This document shows positions 45,540 through 57,813 of a stretch of DNA of 64,000 nt, one piece after another (the first letter of the stretch is position 1; each line of letters begins with the position of its first letter). The notes below the pieces were generated by a model. It did no database searches. It saw only the letters and a program-made list of their open reading frames with translations, and had not been told where the DNA came from. The translations under genes and the position numbers were made by a program. Source of the stretch: Erodium maritimum (lineage: Eukaryota > Streptophyta > Magnoliopsida > Geraniales > Geraniaceae); the NCBI GenBank assembly GCA_963921825.1, contig OY997595.1, positions 19,957,228 through 20,021,227 on the forward strand, given 5' to 3'.

Positions 45540-47020
45540 TTATTATACTTGCAAACACTAATTGCATTTATAGTGGACAGACAATATGATTTCACTAGGT
45601 AAGAGACACTGGAACTAAGCGAATCTTGTTGTTTATCATATTTTGATAAACTCCTTGACGCGAATGAACTAACAGCGTTGAAATTACTTATAAATGAATA
45701 ATTTTGATGGCATCAAATTAAGTTCAACAAAATCGAATTGCAGGTCAGAGTCGGATCCTCCTAAGAACCCTACTTTGGAGAAACGCAGATCTTGAACTTG
45801 AATAGAGAAAATGAATCATAATGAAGATAGACTCACTGAGGTATCCTTAGAAACTACCTCAGCTTAGTTTCGTAACGGCCACAACCTACTTTGATAGTTT
45901 CAGAGCTTCATGAATCAGGTGCTCGTGCTTTTAGCATAGTGTTAGACACATAAAGCCTCTCAATCGGAACCGATAGGAAAGAATTTCATTGCGACCTCAA
46001 AATCTCAATCGCGGTCAAGAGAAAAGAAACTCCGATCTTAGTCTCTTGCTTCGCTTGAAATCCAAAGAAAAAATATACAAAATTTCAACCATAAACCCTA
46101 ATCGATCAAATGGTTCAAGTCTGCTTCTGGTTTTCAAATAAATTGGCGATTATCAGGGAGCATCGTGCGGTGGGCAAGCAGAAACGAAAACACAACTTGT
46201 AGGAAGCCACGAACCGTCCAGATCCAACATTGATGGAATCGGTGTAACAAAGAAGGAGAAAAGGCGACAATGAAAGTTGAAGGGGGCGCGAAGCAGAAGC
46301 AACTGACAACAAACCATTCCGAAATAAAGATTAGAAGATGTGTCATGTAAGCCGATTCTTTTCTTTCATTGTCTTAAGAGATTATTACGATTATATTTAC
46401 GTTTGTATCGTTTTTTTATTGATAAACTATTTATATGCTAAAAAAAACATAAAAATAGTTATATAAATTACTCTCGTTTATTCGAAGACATTTAATGTTA
46501 TAGATAGATTTTCTACCTTATAATCGTTTCTCATTTAAACTTTTAAATGCTGAATTCCTAACTTAGTATTTTCTTCCTTTGGCACAAACACTACGACACA
46601 ACCTGCCATGAAAATGACGCAACACCAACAATTAAGTCCGTACTGACAAGTGATAATCATGGGCAGACGTGTACGGACATGTGTAGTTATGAGAAGTCAG
46701 TAGAGGTACTAAAGCTAAAATATTTAATTAAAAAATAATAATTTTGAATCTAGAAGCTAAAATCTCAAAATAAACCAGAAACCCGGCGTTACCGACACCG
46801 TCAGTGTGCTTGCCGCCGGATTCCGGCCGTGGCCGGTATTAAAATGAGTTTACCGGAAATATCCGGTCCGGTTGCTGGTATAGCTGATTTGTCTGGTGGT
46901 TATAACCGGACCCGGTGTGATTAATGTGGTATTGAAGAGAAATATGAACAACCTCCAACCAAAATAGAAGAAGAAAGAACAAACTAAATGAACAAAATAA
47001 TAAAGAGGGAAGTGGATGAA
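45540..47020. other. Intergenic DNA, no gene identified
   Basis: Short frames only. A segment around 46080-46340 is less AT-rich and could be a decayed 5' leader of something on the minus strand, but I see no conserved motif. 46780-46920 is unusually dense in CCGG words. Confidence 0.45.
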
Positions 47021-47030
47021 CTAAAATAAA

Positions 47031-47504
47031 AGTTTAAATATCGAAATTTACTCTTAAGTATTGGTCACGAACACTACACTACCAACGTTTTCAAAATGAA
47101 CACTGCACTACCTTAAGTATTGGTCACGCGATTATGTTAGTAAAAATGGACGGAATTTTCCATTCCGTTAGTCATATGATCTCAAATATCACATAATGGA
47201 TGATAAAATAACGTTCCCCCTTAATTATATGACATCTACACATTTTATAATGAACATTACCATTGTACTCTCGTTATTGTTCCTTGTAAAACGTATAGAG
47301 GTCAAATACTTAAGGGAAAAAACGTCATTTTACCATCCATTATATGACACTTGAGGTCATATGACTAACGGAATGGAAAATTCCGTCCATTTTTACCAAC
47401 AAAATCGCGTGACCAATACTTAAGGTAGTGTAGTGTTCATTTTGAAAACGTGGGTAGTGTAGTGTTCGTGACCAATACTTAGGAGTAAGTTTCGATATTT
47501 AACC
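47031..47504. mobile_element. MULE-type MITE with 9-bp TSD
   Basis: Long imperfect inverted repeats (about 190 bp each) starting near TTAAATATCGAAA and including AAGTATTGGTCACG and GGACGGAATTTTCCATTCC. The centre is short. The perfect 9-bp duplication CTAAAATAA flanks it (47022-47030 and 47505-47513). Almost the whole element could fold back on itself. Confidence 0.88.
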
Positions 47505-47596
47505 CTAAAATAAATTAGCTTCGTGTTCTCTTCCTAGGAGAAATAAAAGATGAAATATAAATTGTTATATTATGTAATAAATAATATAGAGGTGTG

Positions 47597-48123
47597 TAGG
47601 GGTGGGCAAAAAAACCGAAACCAGAAAGTTAATGGTTGGTTGCGGGTTCTTGACGATCAAACCGGAAAGTTAACTGTTGGTTGTCGGTTCTTGAAACGTC
47701 AAACCATCGGTTAACCAACCAAGCCGGTGTTGTTCATCATATACATGTGGCTTCATAATAATCACTGATCTGATATAGATGAATGACTCATGAGCACTTT
47801 TTTGTGTCACACGGATTGCTAACATAAAACACGATGACTTATATGTAATTTTTCTTTTGTTTAGGAGAATGTAGTAATATGTTTTCGTTTTCGTTTGAAA
47901 TATAAATATGTGTATGGTTATTGGTATCTAAATTTGTACTTACATGTAATAAAGTGATTGGTTGGTTAAAACCATTAACCAATCGGTCAGTGAACTGGTT
48001 GGTTTCACTGTAAAAAATTGATTTTTGTGTTGGAGCTGGTTCCAAGATATGTCAAACGGGTAATATCGGATCGGATTCGTAAAGGGTTCCATTGAATGGT
48101 TAACCACCCAATGCCCACCCCTA
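47597..48123. mobile_element. hAT-type MITE with 8-bp TSD
   Basis: Terminal inverted repeat TAGGGGTGGGCA / TGCCCACCCCTA with the perfect 8-bp duplication GAGGTGTG (47589-47596 and 48124-48131). Both are characteristic of hAT elements. The 527-bp interior is non-coding and rich in GGTTGGTTAA-like words. No transposase. Confidence 0.92.
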
Positions 48124-48381
48124 GAGGTGTGTACTTTTCTGGTTTTTTACTCTAAAAAACAATAAGTAACTATGTTATTAACTTATTATAGTATATAATA
48201 AACAAAATTTATTATATAAATTAATAAATAATAGATGTTTTTGTCTTTTCCAGTTCCCAACATACGACTTTATTAAAAAAAATTACCTTCTCGCTTGTCG
48301 AGAAGTTTTTCTCCCTAGAAAACAAATCCTAACTTATGGAACTAACTGTCACTACCTTTGTCCCCACCAATGTAATGCCGC

Positions 48382-48945
48382 ATGGCCCATCCGATCTCGC
48401 CCCCGTCACCTAACATGCATGCCTCGATCAGGGTGCCACCGCCACGTCCTTCAACCGACGTCCTCACCCCTTTAAAGGGTCGACGCCGCAGGAAACTTAA
48501 AACCTATTATGCGTCGCTAATCACCATACCCCCCTTTCCTCGCCATCCCTACTACTGCAATTGCTCGCCCCTCCATCGCCACCAATACAATTGTCTGCTC
48601 CTTCGCCAACAAAACCGACCGACAAACCTCTCTTCCTAGTGGCCGCTCCGTTTTCGGAGGGCTCCTCAACGCCAGGAATCAAACCACGCCGAGGGAGGCC
48701 GGTTAAGTTGAAGGCCAATGCTCCGGTGACCACGCAACCTTCGACTGGATCCCTCTGTGTCCGTCAAGGAGCCACCAGATCCCGTGGAAGTCCCCCCTCG
48801 TGGTGGCAATGCCACGGTCGACCAGCCTGTTGAGAGAGCAATCTCCCACGACTGTGGCTTACAAAGCAAGCGTCAGCCTCTATCCGGGCCAGGGCCCACC
48901 TGGGTTTCCTATTCCTTACTGGCCCATCCAGTTGATAAGTGAGGA
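48382..48945 (+). pseudogene. GC-rich coding remnant with AT-hook-like motif
   Basis: Overlapping short frames in a GC-rich island. One (48561-48833) has RRGRPVKLKANAP, an AT-hook-like GRP core in basic context. Another, shifted (48757-48942), ends LSGPGPTWVSYSLLAHPVDK. The composition change and frame shifting suggest a decayed gene or LINE ORF1. I do not recognise a family. Confidence 0.3.
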
Positions 48946-48949
48946 TGAC

Positions 48950-50790
48950 TACGCGTCAATACCCTCTTTTTACGTGCATTAGGACACGGTCATCAAGCAA
49001 TATATTTGATGGTTAAGTACCGGTCGAACCCACATGGAGTAGAGGTATCATTAGTATTTTGGAAAACCTGGGGACGTGGGCTATCACTTCCTCATCCCCG
49101 AAAGGGAAAATAAAGAGCATAAAAGTAAACGGTAGTTGTTTAGGTTTAAAAAGTAGTAAAATCCATATACACGCTACCACCTAAGACACATAATGTTTGA
49201 TTCACATAAGGAGTCGATCACGAGTACAAGTAAATTGACTTCCAGTTAACGCATGATTTGGTTAACGATGGTGAAATCAAATAATGCTTTCCTTATGGTC
49301 TTAGAACACTTAAGTTCCTATGTACACGATATCATGAAATCAACCACATACTAGTCACGGGGAAAGGCACAAGACCATTGCCCGGACCGAAATGCGAACC
49401 ACCAATCATCGAAAAGCAATAAAAATAGAAATAGGGTGTAGTCCTATGATCTTGAGTGAAGCTCGATCAATCATCAAACGAGAGATAACGACAACGAATT
49501 CATGTCACTATCGCTTCCAACTACCACAAGTAGAGATAGCTACACCATTTGGTGAATCAACTCAGCTACGCCTAGTTCACTTCCTAATTCCCGAATACCA
49601 TCAATAACGATGAACACCGGAACTCAAGTAGAACTCAATAGAATATCGAATCGCGATACTCTAGTACTACACAAGCATCAGAGGACTCTAAATAAATGTC
49701 GAATCTACTCAGCTATGCCTAGTTCAATCAACCTGACGACCGAATAAATTGATCATTAAGGAGAACTAAATAGAGCAACGAATCACGAAGCTCTAGTAAT
49801 ACACAAGCATGAGTAAACTCTAAATCAATAAATGAATCTACTTAGATATGCCTAGTTCACTTCTCAAAAACCAAACACCACCGATCAAGATGAGCTCGGT
49901 AATCGAGTAGAACTAAATAGAATTCAGTTCTAGTAATACTCAAGCGTAAGCAAATTCTATAAACGTGAAATCTCGTCTCACATTAGATCAAATCATGGAT
50001 CACTCCAAACATCAATCTACATAGCGCACAAAACAATTATGGGAAAATACCCAAATTGTTCGGTCGGCTTAAAACACACAAGAGAAGCGAGAAAACACAT
50101 CCTAGCACATTTCTATCCCGTCAATAGGAAATCAAGACATAAAAATATCGGAAATCATAAACAAGTTCACTAAATGGCTAAAGTTTGCATTTTTACGAAC
50201 TCTAACCTAGAACTTGATATACACCCAAGAGATGAAATAACTAGCACATGAAATTGGGTTTAAAATCATGAAAAATCGAACACAAAGTAAGAACATCATG
50301 CTTGAACATCAATTAGATTAAATATAGATTAAATACCCATACAAGCAAGTGGATGCTATTTAAGCTCAAAAACCTCCAAATCATGTCACAAACATCACAA
50401 ACATCAAATTAACCATAAATCTATGTATTAAATTCTAGGAAATCAACATTTACACAACACCCGTGGTCAAAGATTGGAATCCAAGGTCATGAAATCCAAT
50501 TCCTACTCAAGCATACAAAAAAAACAATTTTTACAACAATACTAGAGAAGGGTGGAGATTAGAACCGGGACTGAGTTAAGAAACTCAATCGAAAACTCCA
50601 ATAGCTTGCAAACCCACCATCTCCAACTCTCCAAAGCTTCAACACATGAAAATGGAGAAGTTGGAGATGGTGGGAGACACATAGATGCTTGAAACCTCTT
50701 TGAATCGTCTTGATTATGACCTTTGATGATAGAAAATGCCCTTAAGATGAAAAACTCTAAATAACACTTGAAAAACAAGAGAGAGAAGAA
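48950..50790 (+). repeat. Unclassified retroelement-like repeat, copy 1
   Basis: From about 49680 to 50790 it is collinear with 60977-62400 (shared TCATGGATC, CATCAATCTACAT, ATAGGAAATCAAGACAT and CAAGCAAGTG). The part at 49540-49935 contains about three ~150-bp tandem units with TATGCCTAGTTCACTTC and CGAATCxxGAxxCTCTAGTA. The leading ATGGTTAAGTACCGGTCGAACCCACATGGAG-type sequence resembles untranslated DNA of plant gypsy elements. No ORF. Classification is uncertain. Confidence 0.55.
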
Positions 50791-50893
50791 GGAAAAAATA
50801 GAAAAAGCTTGTATTTGATTCTATAGATATAAATGTTGTTCTCTATCTTCTATATAAACACACGGCTGAGGAAAGAAAAAAAAGGAATAAAAT

Positions 50894-51190
50894 GTGGCTG
50901 CTTTGGTTTCACGCGGTGAGAAGCAGATATGTGGGACTGAGCTGAGGTATAAGATCAAGAGCGGGCGCGTGTACGCAAGGGACGGTGCAACCGGCCTTCA
51001 TATCCATAGGATGAAGTCAACCCGTGAAAGCATGTGGATAGAGGCCATAAGGCGCGTGGGTGCACGAGCTATCATAGATTGTCGTTGCACTGGATTTCGA
51101 CTGGACCAGCTTCCCCTTCTAATTTTAACGCTTCAAACGCTTCTACTCGCTCCATTAGATCTTCAATCGGCATCGTTCTTACGTCAATAA
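50894..51190 (+). other. Unidentified open frame of ~98 codons
   Basis: An isolated frame with balanced composition (MAALVSRGEKQICGTELRY at the start). No motif, neighbour or repeat supports it. It may be part of the adjacent repeat. Confidence 0.2.
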
Positions 51191-51444
51191 TTTTATTTTA
51201 TTAAGTCCTACAAAAAAAGACTAAACATGAAAATATTTTGAATACTTGAAAAATATCGAATAGAACAAGGTTTTGCGCAATCATTAGAAAACGCTAAAAA
51301 TATAAAAACGAGGCACAAATAAGATAAAAAGTAGAGGGGAAATGGACTAATTAGGTAGGACACATTTACGCACATCACCAGCTCAACCCGGTCCCACCTA
51401 GTCCAAGCCCACTCCAACGAGACCGTCGGAAAGGAAAGGCTACC

Positions 51445-53042
51445 ATGACCGATGAGGAGGTGGAGCTAGCTAGAATCCGAGCGACTGGTCTCTTCAATGC
51501 GGACCAAATCCCTCTGATTTCGGCGTGCCTCACCACCCCGCCAGGAATGACACGTCACCATCGACTACCCCTTCTACATACAGCGGAACCGAACTTCCGG
51601 CGTCTTGCTTTCACACTGGAACCAGATGACGATGTCTTGACCCTTCAGAAGGTCCTCTCGGCATCCTCGCTGGATGAGGATGACGAGATTGAAGTGCTCG
51701 TCCCCTGTGCCCAGGTTAGCCCACCGATTTTGGCCTGCTAGAGCTTTGTATTCCTCAACAAACTCTGGGTCGATAAGCCTCTTTGAAAGGAGACATCCTC
51801 CGGATTATTACGAGAGCCGGGGGAAAATCTGCTGAAGGACTGGTGATTAAAGACATAGGACCTGGAGTATTCGAGTTCTACTTTGAGTTAGCAGAAGCAA
51901 GGAATTGGGTGCGCAGTAATGACCCATGGTGCATCAATGGCAGGCCACTCCTCCTAGCCGACCTAGAACCGATGGCTAGGGAACCACCTTCCCTGGATCG
52001 GCTCCGACTCTAGGTGCACGTCCATGGCCTCCCACCTGCGGTCCGAACTAAGGCGACCGATAAGCCAATGGTTGGGCTCTTAGGTCTATGCGTGTATGTC
52101 CCATATGACAAATGGGGGTTTTGCTGGGGAGGGACATTTCGGGTCCGTTACTAGCACCAGGTGGATCGTCCCCTATGCCGAGAACTGACCCTACGGTTCC
52201 CAGAACTTTGGGACCCAATCACTGCCTCACTCACATATACAAAGCTCCCGGTCCTCTGCTACAATTGTGGGAGGCTAGACCATATATTGTAGGATTGTCA
52301 GAAGGAGGTCAAATCTACTCTCCGGTTTAGCGATTAGCTCCTTGAGCACCAGAAAGATCACTAGAAAAATACCTATGCAACGGACTAGGGACAAGCGAAA
52401 AATCCAAGCATTGTATGTAAGGTCCCCTCGCCTCGGGGAAGGGGACCAATTGTATCTCTGAGCACTGTACCTAAGGGTAAACGACCGAGGCCAAGCACTC
52501 GGCCTATAGACGGTAGTCCAGGCTAGAAGAACTGGGTAATCGGCCGCACCCTTACCAGCATCACAGCCCCGAGCATTCCTCTGCTGGGGCACAAAGATAA
52601 AGAGTGCACAGTTGTTGGAGGACTAAAAAGGGGCGCCCCTGGGGAGCCCTAGGAAGACGAATCAAGGGCAGGAAAGCAACCCCGCTCAGAGGAATAAAAG
52701 GAATCAATTGCTCTAGGGACTGACATCTGGAGGGGTCCCTAAGAAGAGTTCCGCCTCCACCCAAGATTAGTGATTGCAGGTTCGGTCTATACAGCGAATC
52801 CAACATTTTTGGCTACACCTTGAGCAGTAATCAATGGTCTCAACCTATAATAGTTTTACTTTCAGTATGCCTTTATGGCCCTCTCAAAACCGGTTGTACC
52901 GGTTCATCCGTCTTAGAGTCTGATGTAAACGAACCTATTGGATTTCCTTACAATGTTCTGATGTTTTGTGGTCAGGAAGTTTTTCGTGACGCACTCCTAT
53001 GTCGAAGAATGCTATAAATAAAATTCCACCATATTAGCCAAA
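51445..53042 (+). pseudogene. LINE ORF1 (DUF4283 plus CCHC knuckle) with 3' end, no ORF2
   Basis: MTDEEVELARIRATGLFNAD opens the frame; a stop falls at 51739. After a frame change, 51783-52013 reads through NDPWCINGRPLLLADL, the DUF4283 core, then VHVHGLPPAVRTKA. A zinc knuckle CX2CX4HX4C spans 52257-52298 (CYNCGRLDH, with a TAG before the last Cys). DUF4283 and CCHC together mark ORF1 of plant L1 LINEs. At 53016-53042 AAATAAAATTCCACCATATT followed by poly(A) looks like a LINE 3' end. No reverse transcriptase is encoded between, so ORF2 is missing or this is a chimera. Confidence 0.7.
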
Positions 53043-53252
53043 AAAACATACAGTTTTATTATATTTTTTGTTTGAGAAGTCCAATCGTTCATTATATTTT
53101 TTTATCATATATAATAAACAAATAATATTTTATTACGTTTCTCATCTCCCAATATAAATCTATCATATCATCCTTTTTTTATTTTAGCGCATCCCTCGTT
53201 TTCTCTCTCCAAGAGGCGATTAGGGTTTTGCGAAACGTTCACAGCGGCGGAG

Positions 53253-55710
53253 ATGAGTTCTTATGCGAGCTCCGGTCACACACAACACGGGAGGGCAGAG
53301 AAGGACATCGGTGCTCGGCCGGTGACGTCTTTGTCTCCTGAGCGAGTCCTTCCTCGATTAGGTTTGCCAAAGGCTGGCCGCGACTTACTGCTCATATGGA
53401 GGAGGGAGGCCGGTCGGGGGTGCTTCGAGGGTTGGGACGTCGACCTCAAGGGAATCTGATGGAACATCGGGCGACGCGTCTGGAACAGTGGCCTTTGGCA
53501 GGCTCAGTACCGCTGCTGGATGCTCAGGACGTCGGGGAACAGACTCTGGCCGGAAAGAGGGAGGCAAGATCCTGGCGGCGCCGAGTTTTTCGGCCTGGCC
53601 CTAGGGTTTCGCTGCTGGGCCGAATATCAGGTGACGGGCTCAGGGCGGGCTTGGGTGGTAACCCAAGGCCTGGGCTGGGACCAAAGGGGAGCAGGGCCAG
53701 AGCTCGAGCTGGGCCATCACAATAGGTCGGTGGTGTTGGGTCTCGATGGAGGGTATGAACACATACTTGCAGCGGAAATAACTCGAGACCATGTCATAGA
53801 ACACTACCAAATATTAGATACACAAGAGAATAAACAATATGGATGTTTCCTTACCAACTAGTTCAAGAAAAGGAAGAGAACACCAAAGAAACGATGATCG
53901 GCTTGAGTCTCCAAGACGCCTACGTATCCAATTGGAATCAAAGCCACGTAGTTCTCTTTAGATGACTCAAGAACACAACAAGAGGGGGGAAAAGTGCCAA
54001 ACTCGAAATTGTAGTGTGAGAGGGAGAGAAGTTGTGTTTCTATTCTTGTCTTGTGATTTGTTGTAGGAAAAAGATGACTTAAACCATCAACAACCATCAA
54101 GGACAAGTAAGGTGTGAAGCATGGTGTGAAGTAAGACAAGCATGGTGCTAAGTATGGCAAGACAAGATGGGTTAGATGGTGAATCACCAACACCTTAATC
54201 CTTATCTTGCTTACTTAGTACTAATTAATCAAGACTTGATTAATTAGTTCCATGGGCCTTGGTTGCATGGGCCTTTCATGGGCCTCTTGGAACATGGCCC
54301 ATGGCCATTCCCAACGAGGTCCCGTGACGTGCTCATCGCCTCCAAGCCTTCCATACCGGAAATGTCCAACATTATCCAACGCGATCAATCCCAAGACTCC
54401 AAGCCTTGTCTTGATCCGTAATGTCCTATTCACTTACGGGCACATGACCCAAAACCCAGTTTTGGTCATGTCCCGAGACAACTCTCTTTTGGTCATTCTC
54501 CATAAATGTGTCAATGAGTTTCATCCTTCGGTGTGACCCTTAGGTCTATGCATGTCGATAGATCAACGTAAAATCCCATTTTACTTGATCTTATATAAGT
54601 GGCAACTAACGAGACTTTAGTATTGCCTGACACTACATAGCGAATCGAACCAATCGATTCTAACCTTTCCGTCGTCCCTGTCATTATCCTTTTATCTCCG
54701 ATATCCTGATTGAGATAAGGCATAGAGCCGTCATCCTTATTATTCTCAATCACTGTTCCTTGATATGTGAGATGACTGAATATATGATACCTAGTATCAT
54801 GTGCATGTCCATGCTATTCTTTCAGTCACTCTCGATCAAGCGGCCGAGAACCGATATCTTTCCCATACCTCAGTATGAGGGATAAATCCCTTAGCCGTCT
54901 TTCGTGTCACTCATGCAACCCGTCCCCAAGCCAATCCTGGCCGTTATGGAAGCCCTTAGCCGTCTTTCGTGTCACTCATCCCTTAGCCGTCTTTCGTGTC
55001 ACTTAGTTGTTGACTGCATAGTGATCACAAAGACTCCTTGGTCTAAGGATACATGACAAGCTACGACACTGAATATGTTAATGACTCAATCTATGGCACA
55101 TATTCAGGGCGGGTCGTCCAATATCATGTCCCACATGATATCTATGATCAGACTCCGGAATCCCATTCCAATGACTAACAGAACGTAAGCCATGAAGAGC
55201 CATCTTTCATACTAGTCGCTTCTAGTGAAGCTTTATTGACTAGGGACCCATCGAGTGTGATCCATCTCGATCTATGGTTCTATTCGCATGGTGGGCATAG
55301 ATCAGAAATCACATCGATATATTACTCCAACACATAAGTAATAGAAAGCCGCTTTAATCTTATTGCTAATGATGATATATACATTTGGACATTTATGATT
55401 GAACTACGGGCACTAAGACTAACAGGTGGATTGTGGGCCTGTGGAAGGGGACTTCAGGGTCTGGGTCTGGGGTAAGGCGTGTCATGGATTGGAGCCGGGT
55501 GGGCCATTCGTGATGGGATTCCATCAGGTGGTAGTGGGCCGGGAGCCACTAAAAGCGGACCTTTTGGATCTAGAAGAAACGGGCCTGATCAGAGGGGAAG
55601 GGTCACGAGCCTGGATGTATGCGGAGGAGAACTCGGCAGGTGTAACCTCATCGAACAGAACATCATATGTAGCAGAGAGGGGTAGAAAGCCTTCTCGCCT
55701 CATAGAATGA
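53253..55710 (+). pseudogene. LINE ORF1-like open frame split by a solo LTR
   Basis: An ATG at 53253 after a leader-like stretch opens one frame to a TGA at 53457. In another frame 53520-53733 is open, and when the LTR 53734-55424 and one GGTGG are removed it continues in the same frame through 55430-55710. The product is ~165 codons ending AERGRKPSRLIE. It is Gly-, Trp- and Arg-rich. The basic GRKPSRLIE tail resembles the ends of LINE ORF1 proteins, but I see no defining domain. The ORF was still open when the LTR landed. Confidence 0.4.
53734..55424 (-). mobile_element. Solo LTR or LTR-only element, 1691 bp, different family
   Basis: Plus-strand ends TGTTGGGTC and GACTAACA, so terminal TGTT...AACA. 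The 5-bp duplications GGTGG (53729-53733 and 55425-55429) are identical. Read on the minus strand it starts TGTTAGTCTTAGTGCCCG. Internal direct repeats include CCCTTAGCCGTCTTTCGTGT (about 54890-55000, three times). No ORF. It is unrelated to the GGGGCGTGACA family. Confidence 0.85.
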
Positions 55711-55835
55711 GGCCGAGATGGTCTAGAGGGGGGTTGACCGGTTACCTCGCTCCTCTAGACGTAAGGTGGCAACAGTACCAACAAGAACTGGTGCAATATT
55801 TCCCTACCAGCTCAGAGGTCAGCATTCACGCGTTT

Positions 55836-56345
55836 CTAAAACGTGCCCTGTCCCTTGCAAGTCGCCGCTGGTGTTCGGAGTGTGACAACGTCTCCGTCGA
55901 CCAGAGTCAAGGTCTCAGTCTCCGGCACACCACCACTTTCCTTTCTCACCGCCGCTTGTGTTCTTTCCGGCTTCTTCTTTAGCACATCCGTAGTGCTCTG
56001 TTTTTGCGCAGAACACTGATGATGCACACCAGAACCAGGCCGAACAGAACCAGGGCGAGCAAGAGCTACCAGAAGATCATAACCATTGAATCGGTAACCA
56101 TTGAGAGCTTTGACCACTTGTAGAGCAGAATCTAGAGTGGAGAACTCGGCAAAACCAATATAACGCCCTTTTAGATTTTTTTTTCCAGAACAGAGACGAA
56201 CTCGACCTCTCCAAATGTACACAGAGAATTCGTAGGGAAGGTTGTAAGGAATAATCTTTCGATCCAATCTCACCGTAGTGATCAGAAACCAAAAAGTTGG
56301 TTCTGGACATTCCAACCGTGCCCGTCTTGTCCTTCTTGCCCGCAA
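55836..56345 (-). pseudogene. RRM-containing LINE ORF1 fragment
   Basis: A single minus-strand frame of ~170 codons. An RNA-recognition motif spans roughly residues 18-95: FWFLITTVRLDRKIIPYNLP, then GRYIGFAEF (RNP1) and ALNGYRFNGYDLLVALA. A Ser/Lys/Glu-rich tail ends at TAG (55836). The layout matches the ORF1 at 16981-18623 (RRM first, low-complexity tail). It therefore probably comes from another BNR-like L1. Neither a poly(A) tail nor ORF2 is attached. Confidence 0.6.
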
Positions 56346-56960
56346 ACAAAAAAACGACCTTCACTTTGCACCACTCCTTATTAAAATTAATAATTTTTTT
56401 ATTTTAATAATTTACACGAACCTTTTTTGTTAATTATCCTTTTTTTATAAAAATTTAATTGAAAAAAATCACTCGAAGAGTCTTCGTCTTCTTTCCCGAG
56501 CAAAGAGATCTCCGGCGAGCATGACTCTCGTCCAAAAATTTTGAGTGCTCAAACCAAATGTAACATGAGTAGATCTCAAAATAAAAAGGGTAAACTACAA
56601 ATACATACTCCAAACTTGTCACGATTAACTGATACCTACCCCAATCTTTTTTTATAACCAATACATACTCAAATGTTACCGAAATATAACCGATAGCCCA
56701 TTCCGTTAGCCTTCCGTCACGGGGAAAGAGGGAAAGACAGAAATACCCTCGGGTTTAAAAATTGAAAACAGAACAAATACACCATTAAGAAACCTAAGGT
56801 TTCATTTTCGCGCGTCCAGAGAATAGAAGACGAAGAGTCGAAGAGAAGAGGACAGTGGATTTGAAGCTCGCTGAAGAGAGGAAGAACCGATATCTGAAGC
56901 TACGATTTAAAGGTCGAGGAAGCTGCGTTGTTGTCGGAGACAAGGAGCTGAGCTACTACA

Positions 56961-57811
56961 ATGGTTTCTACGTTCGAGTTAGAGAGTGAGGGGTACTACT
57001 ACGATGACGATGAAGGTTTCAAAGTTGAAGAAGAAGAAGTATGTTTCTCAAACCTTGATATAGTTTAGCTTCTACGAGGTTTTACATTCTGATATGCGTA
57101 TTTGTGTGTGGGAAAATTTAGGGTTTGTTTCTGATTTGCAGCAGAAAAATGTGGTATTTGGGTAGAAAAATTTAGGGCTTTGGCATGAAATTTGGGGGTT
57201 CAAAGTAGAGAATTTTCATTGAATTTGTGGGAAAAAATTAGGGTTTCTTCCGATTTGTAGCATAAAAATTAGGGCTTTTGTGTTTGGTGTTTATTTGTAG
57301 CATAAAGTAGCTGAAATTATGTTTGTTGTTTGGTGTTTATTTGTTGAACTATTCTCAGCCCGAAGTCATAAGAAGAATATTTGAGTTTCACTATAATGGG
57401 GAATTCACAGATAATTGGACACAATATGAGGGAGGCAGCACTGAAATGGTGATTCTTCCTCAGGATATGTGTTCCTGCTTTAGGTTTCAACTGACTGTAG
57501 CCTAACTAGGATGTCCGCCTAATTCCCCTATGTTCTGGAAAGTGCCAACTGTGCGTATTGGGGAACATAAATGGAGTGACCCATGGTTTAAGATTATAGA
57601 GAATGATGAGGAATTAGATGTAATATTCTCAACATTCCCTGAAACTATAATTGTGAGAATATATGTTGGTCCAGGTATAGAGCCAGTTCGAATAGTAAGC
57701 CCAAGGGGACATATTTTGTACTCAGCAGTTGGTGATACAGAACATAGATTTAAACCATTAGAGAAGTGCGTGGTTAAGCCTAGGTTATATGTGTCTCCTA
57801 CCAAATTTTAA
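56961..57811 (+). pseudogene. mudrA N-terminal region (no DDE core)
   Basis: Exon 1 (56961-57038) reads MVSTFELESEGYYYDDDEGF and ends in EEEE before GTATGT. Exon 2 starts 57359 after TTCTCAG: IRRIFEFHYNGEFTDN, QYEGGSTEM, then one TAA (57503-57505). In the same frame MFWKVPTVRIGEHKW and ENDEELDVIFSTFPETIIV follow. The FxFHYxGxF...YxGG and FWKVP pattern is that of plant mudrA N-terminal domains. A stop at 57809 ends it. The zinc finger, DDE residues and SWIM domain of a full transposase are all absent. Confidence 0.65.
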
Positions 57812-57813
57812 AA

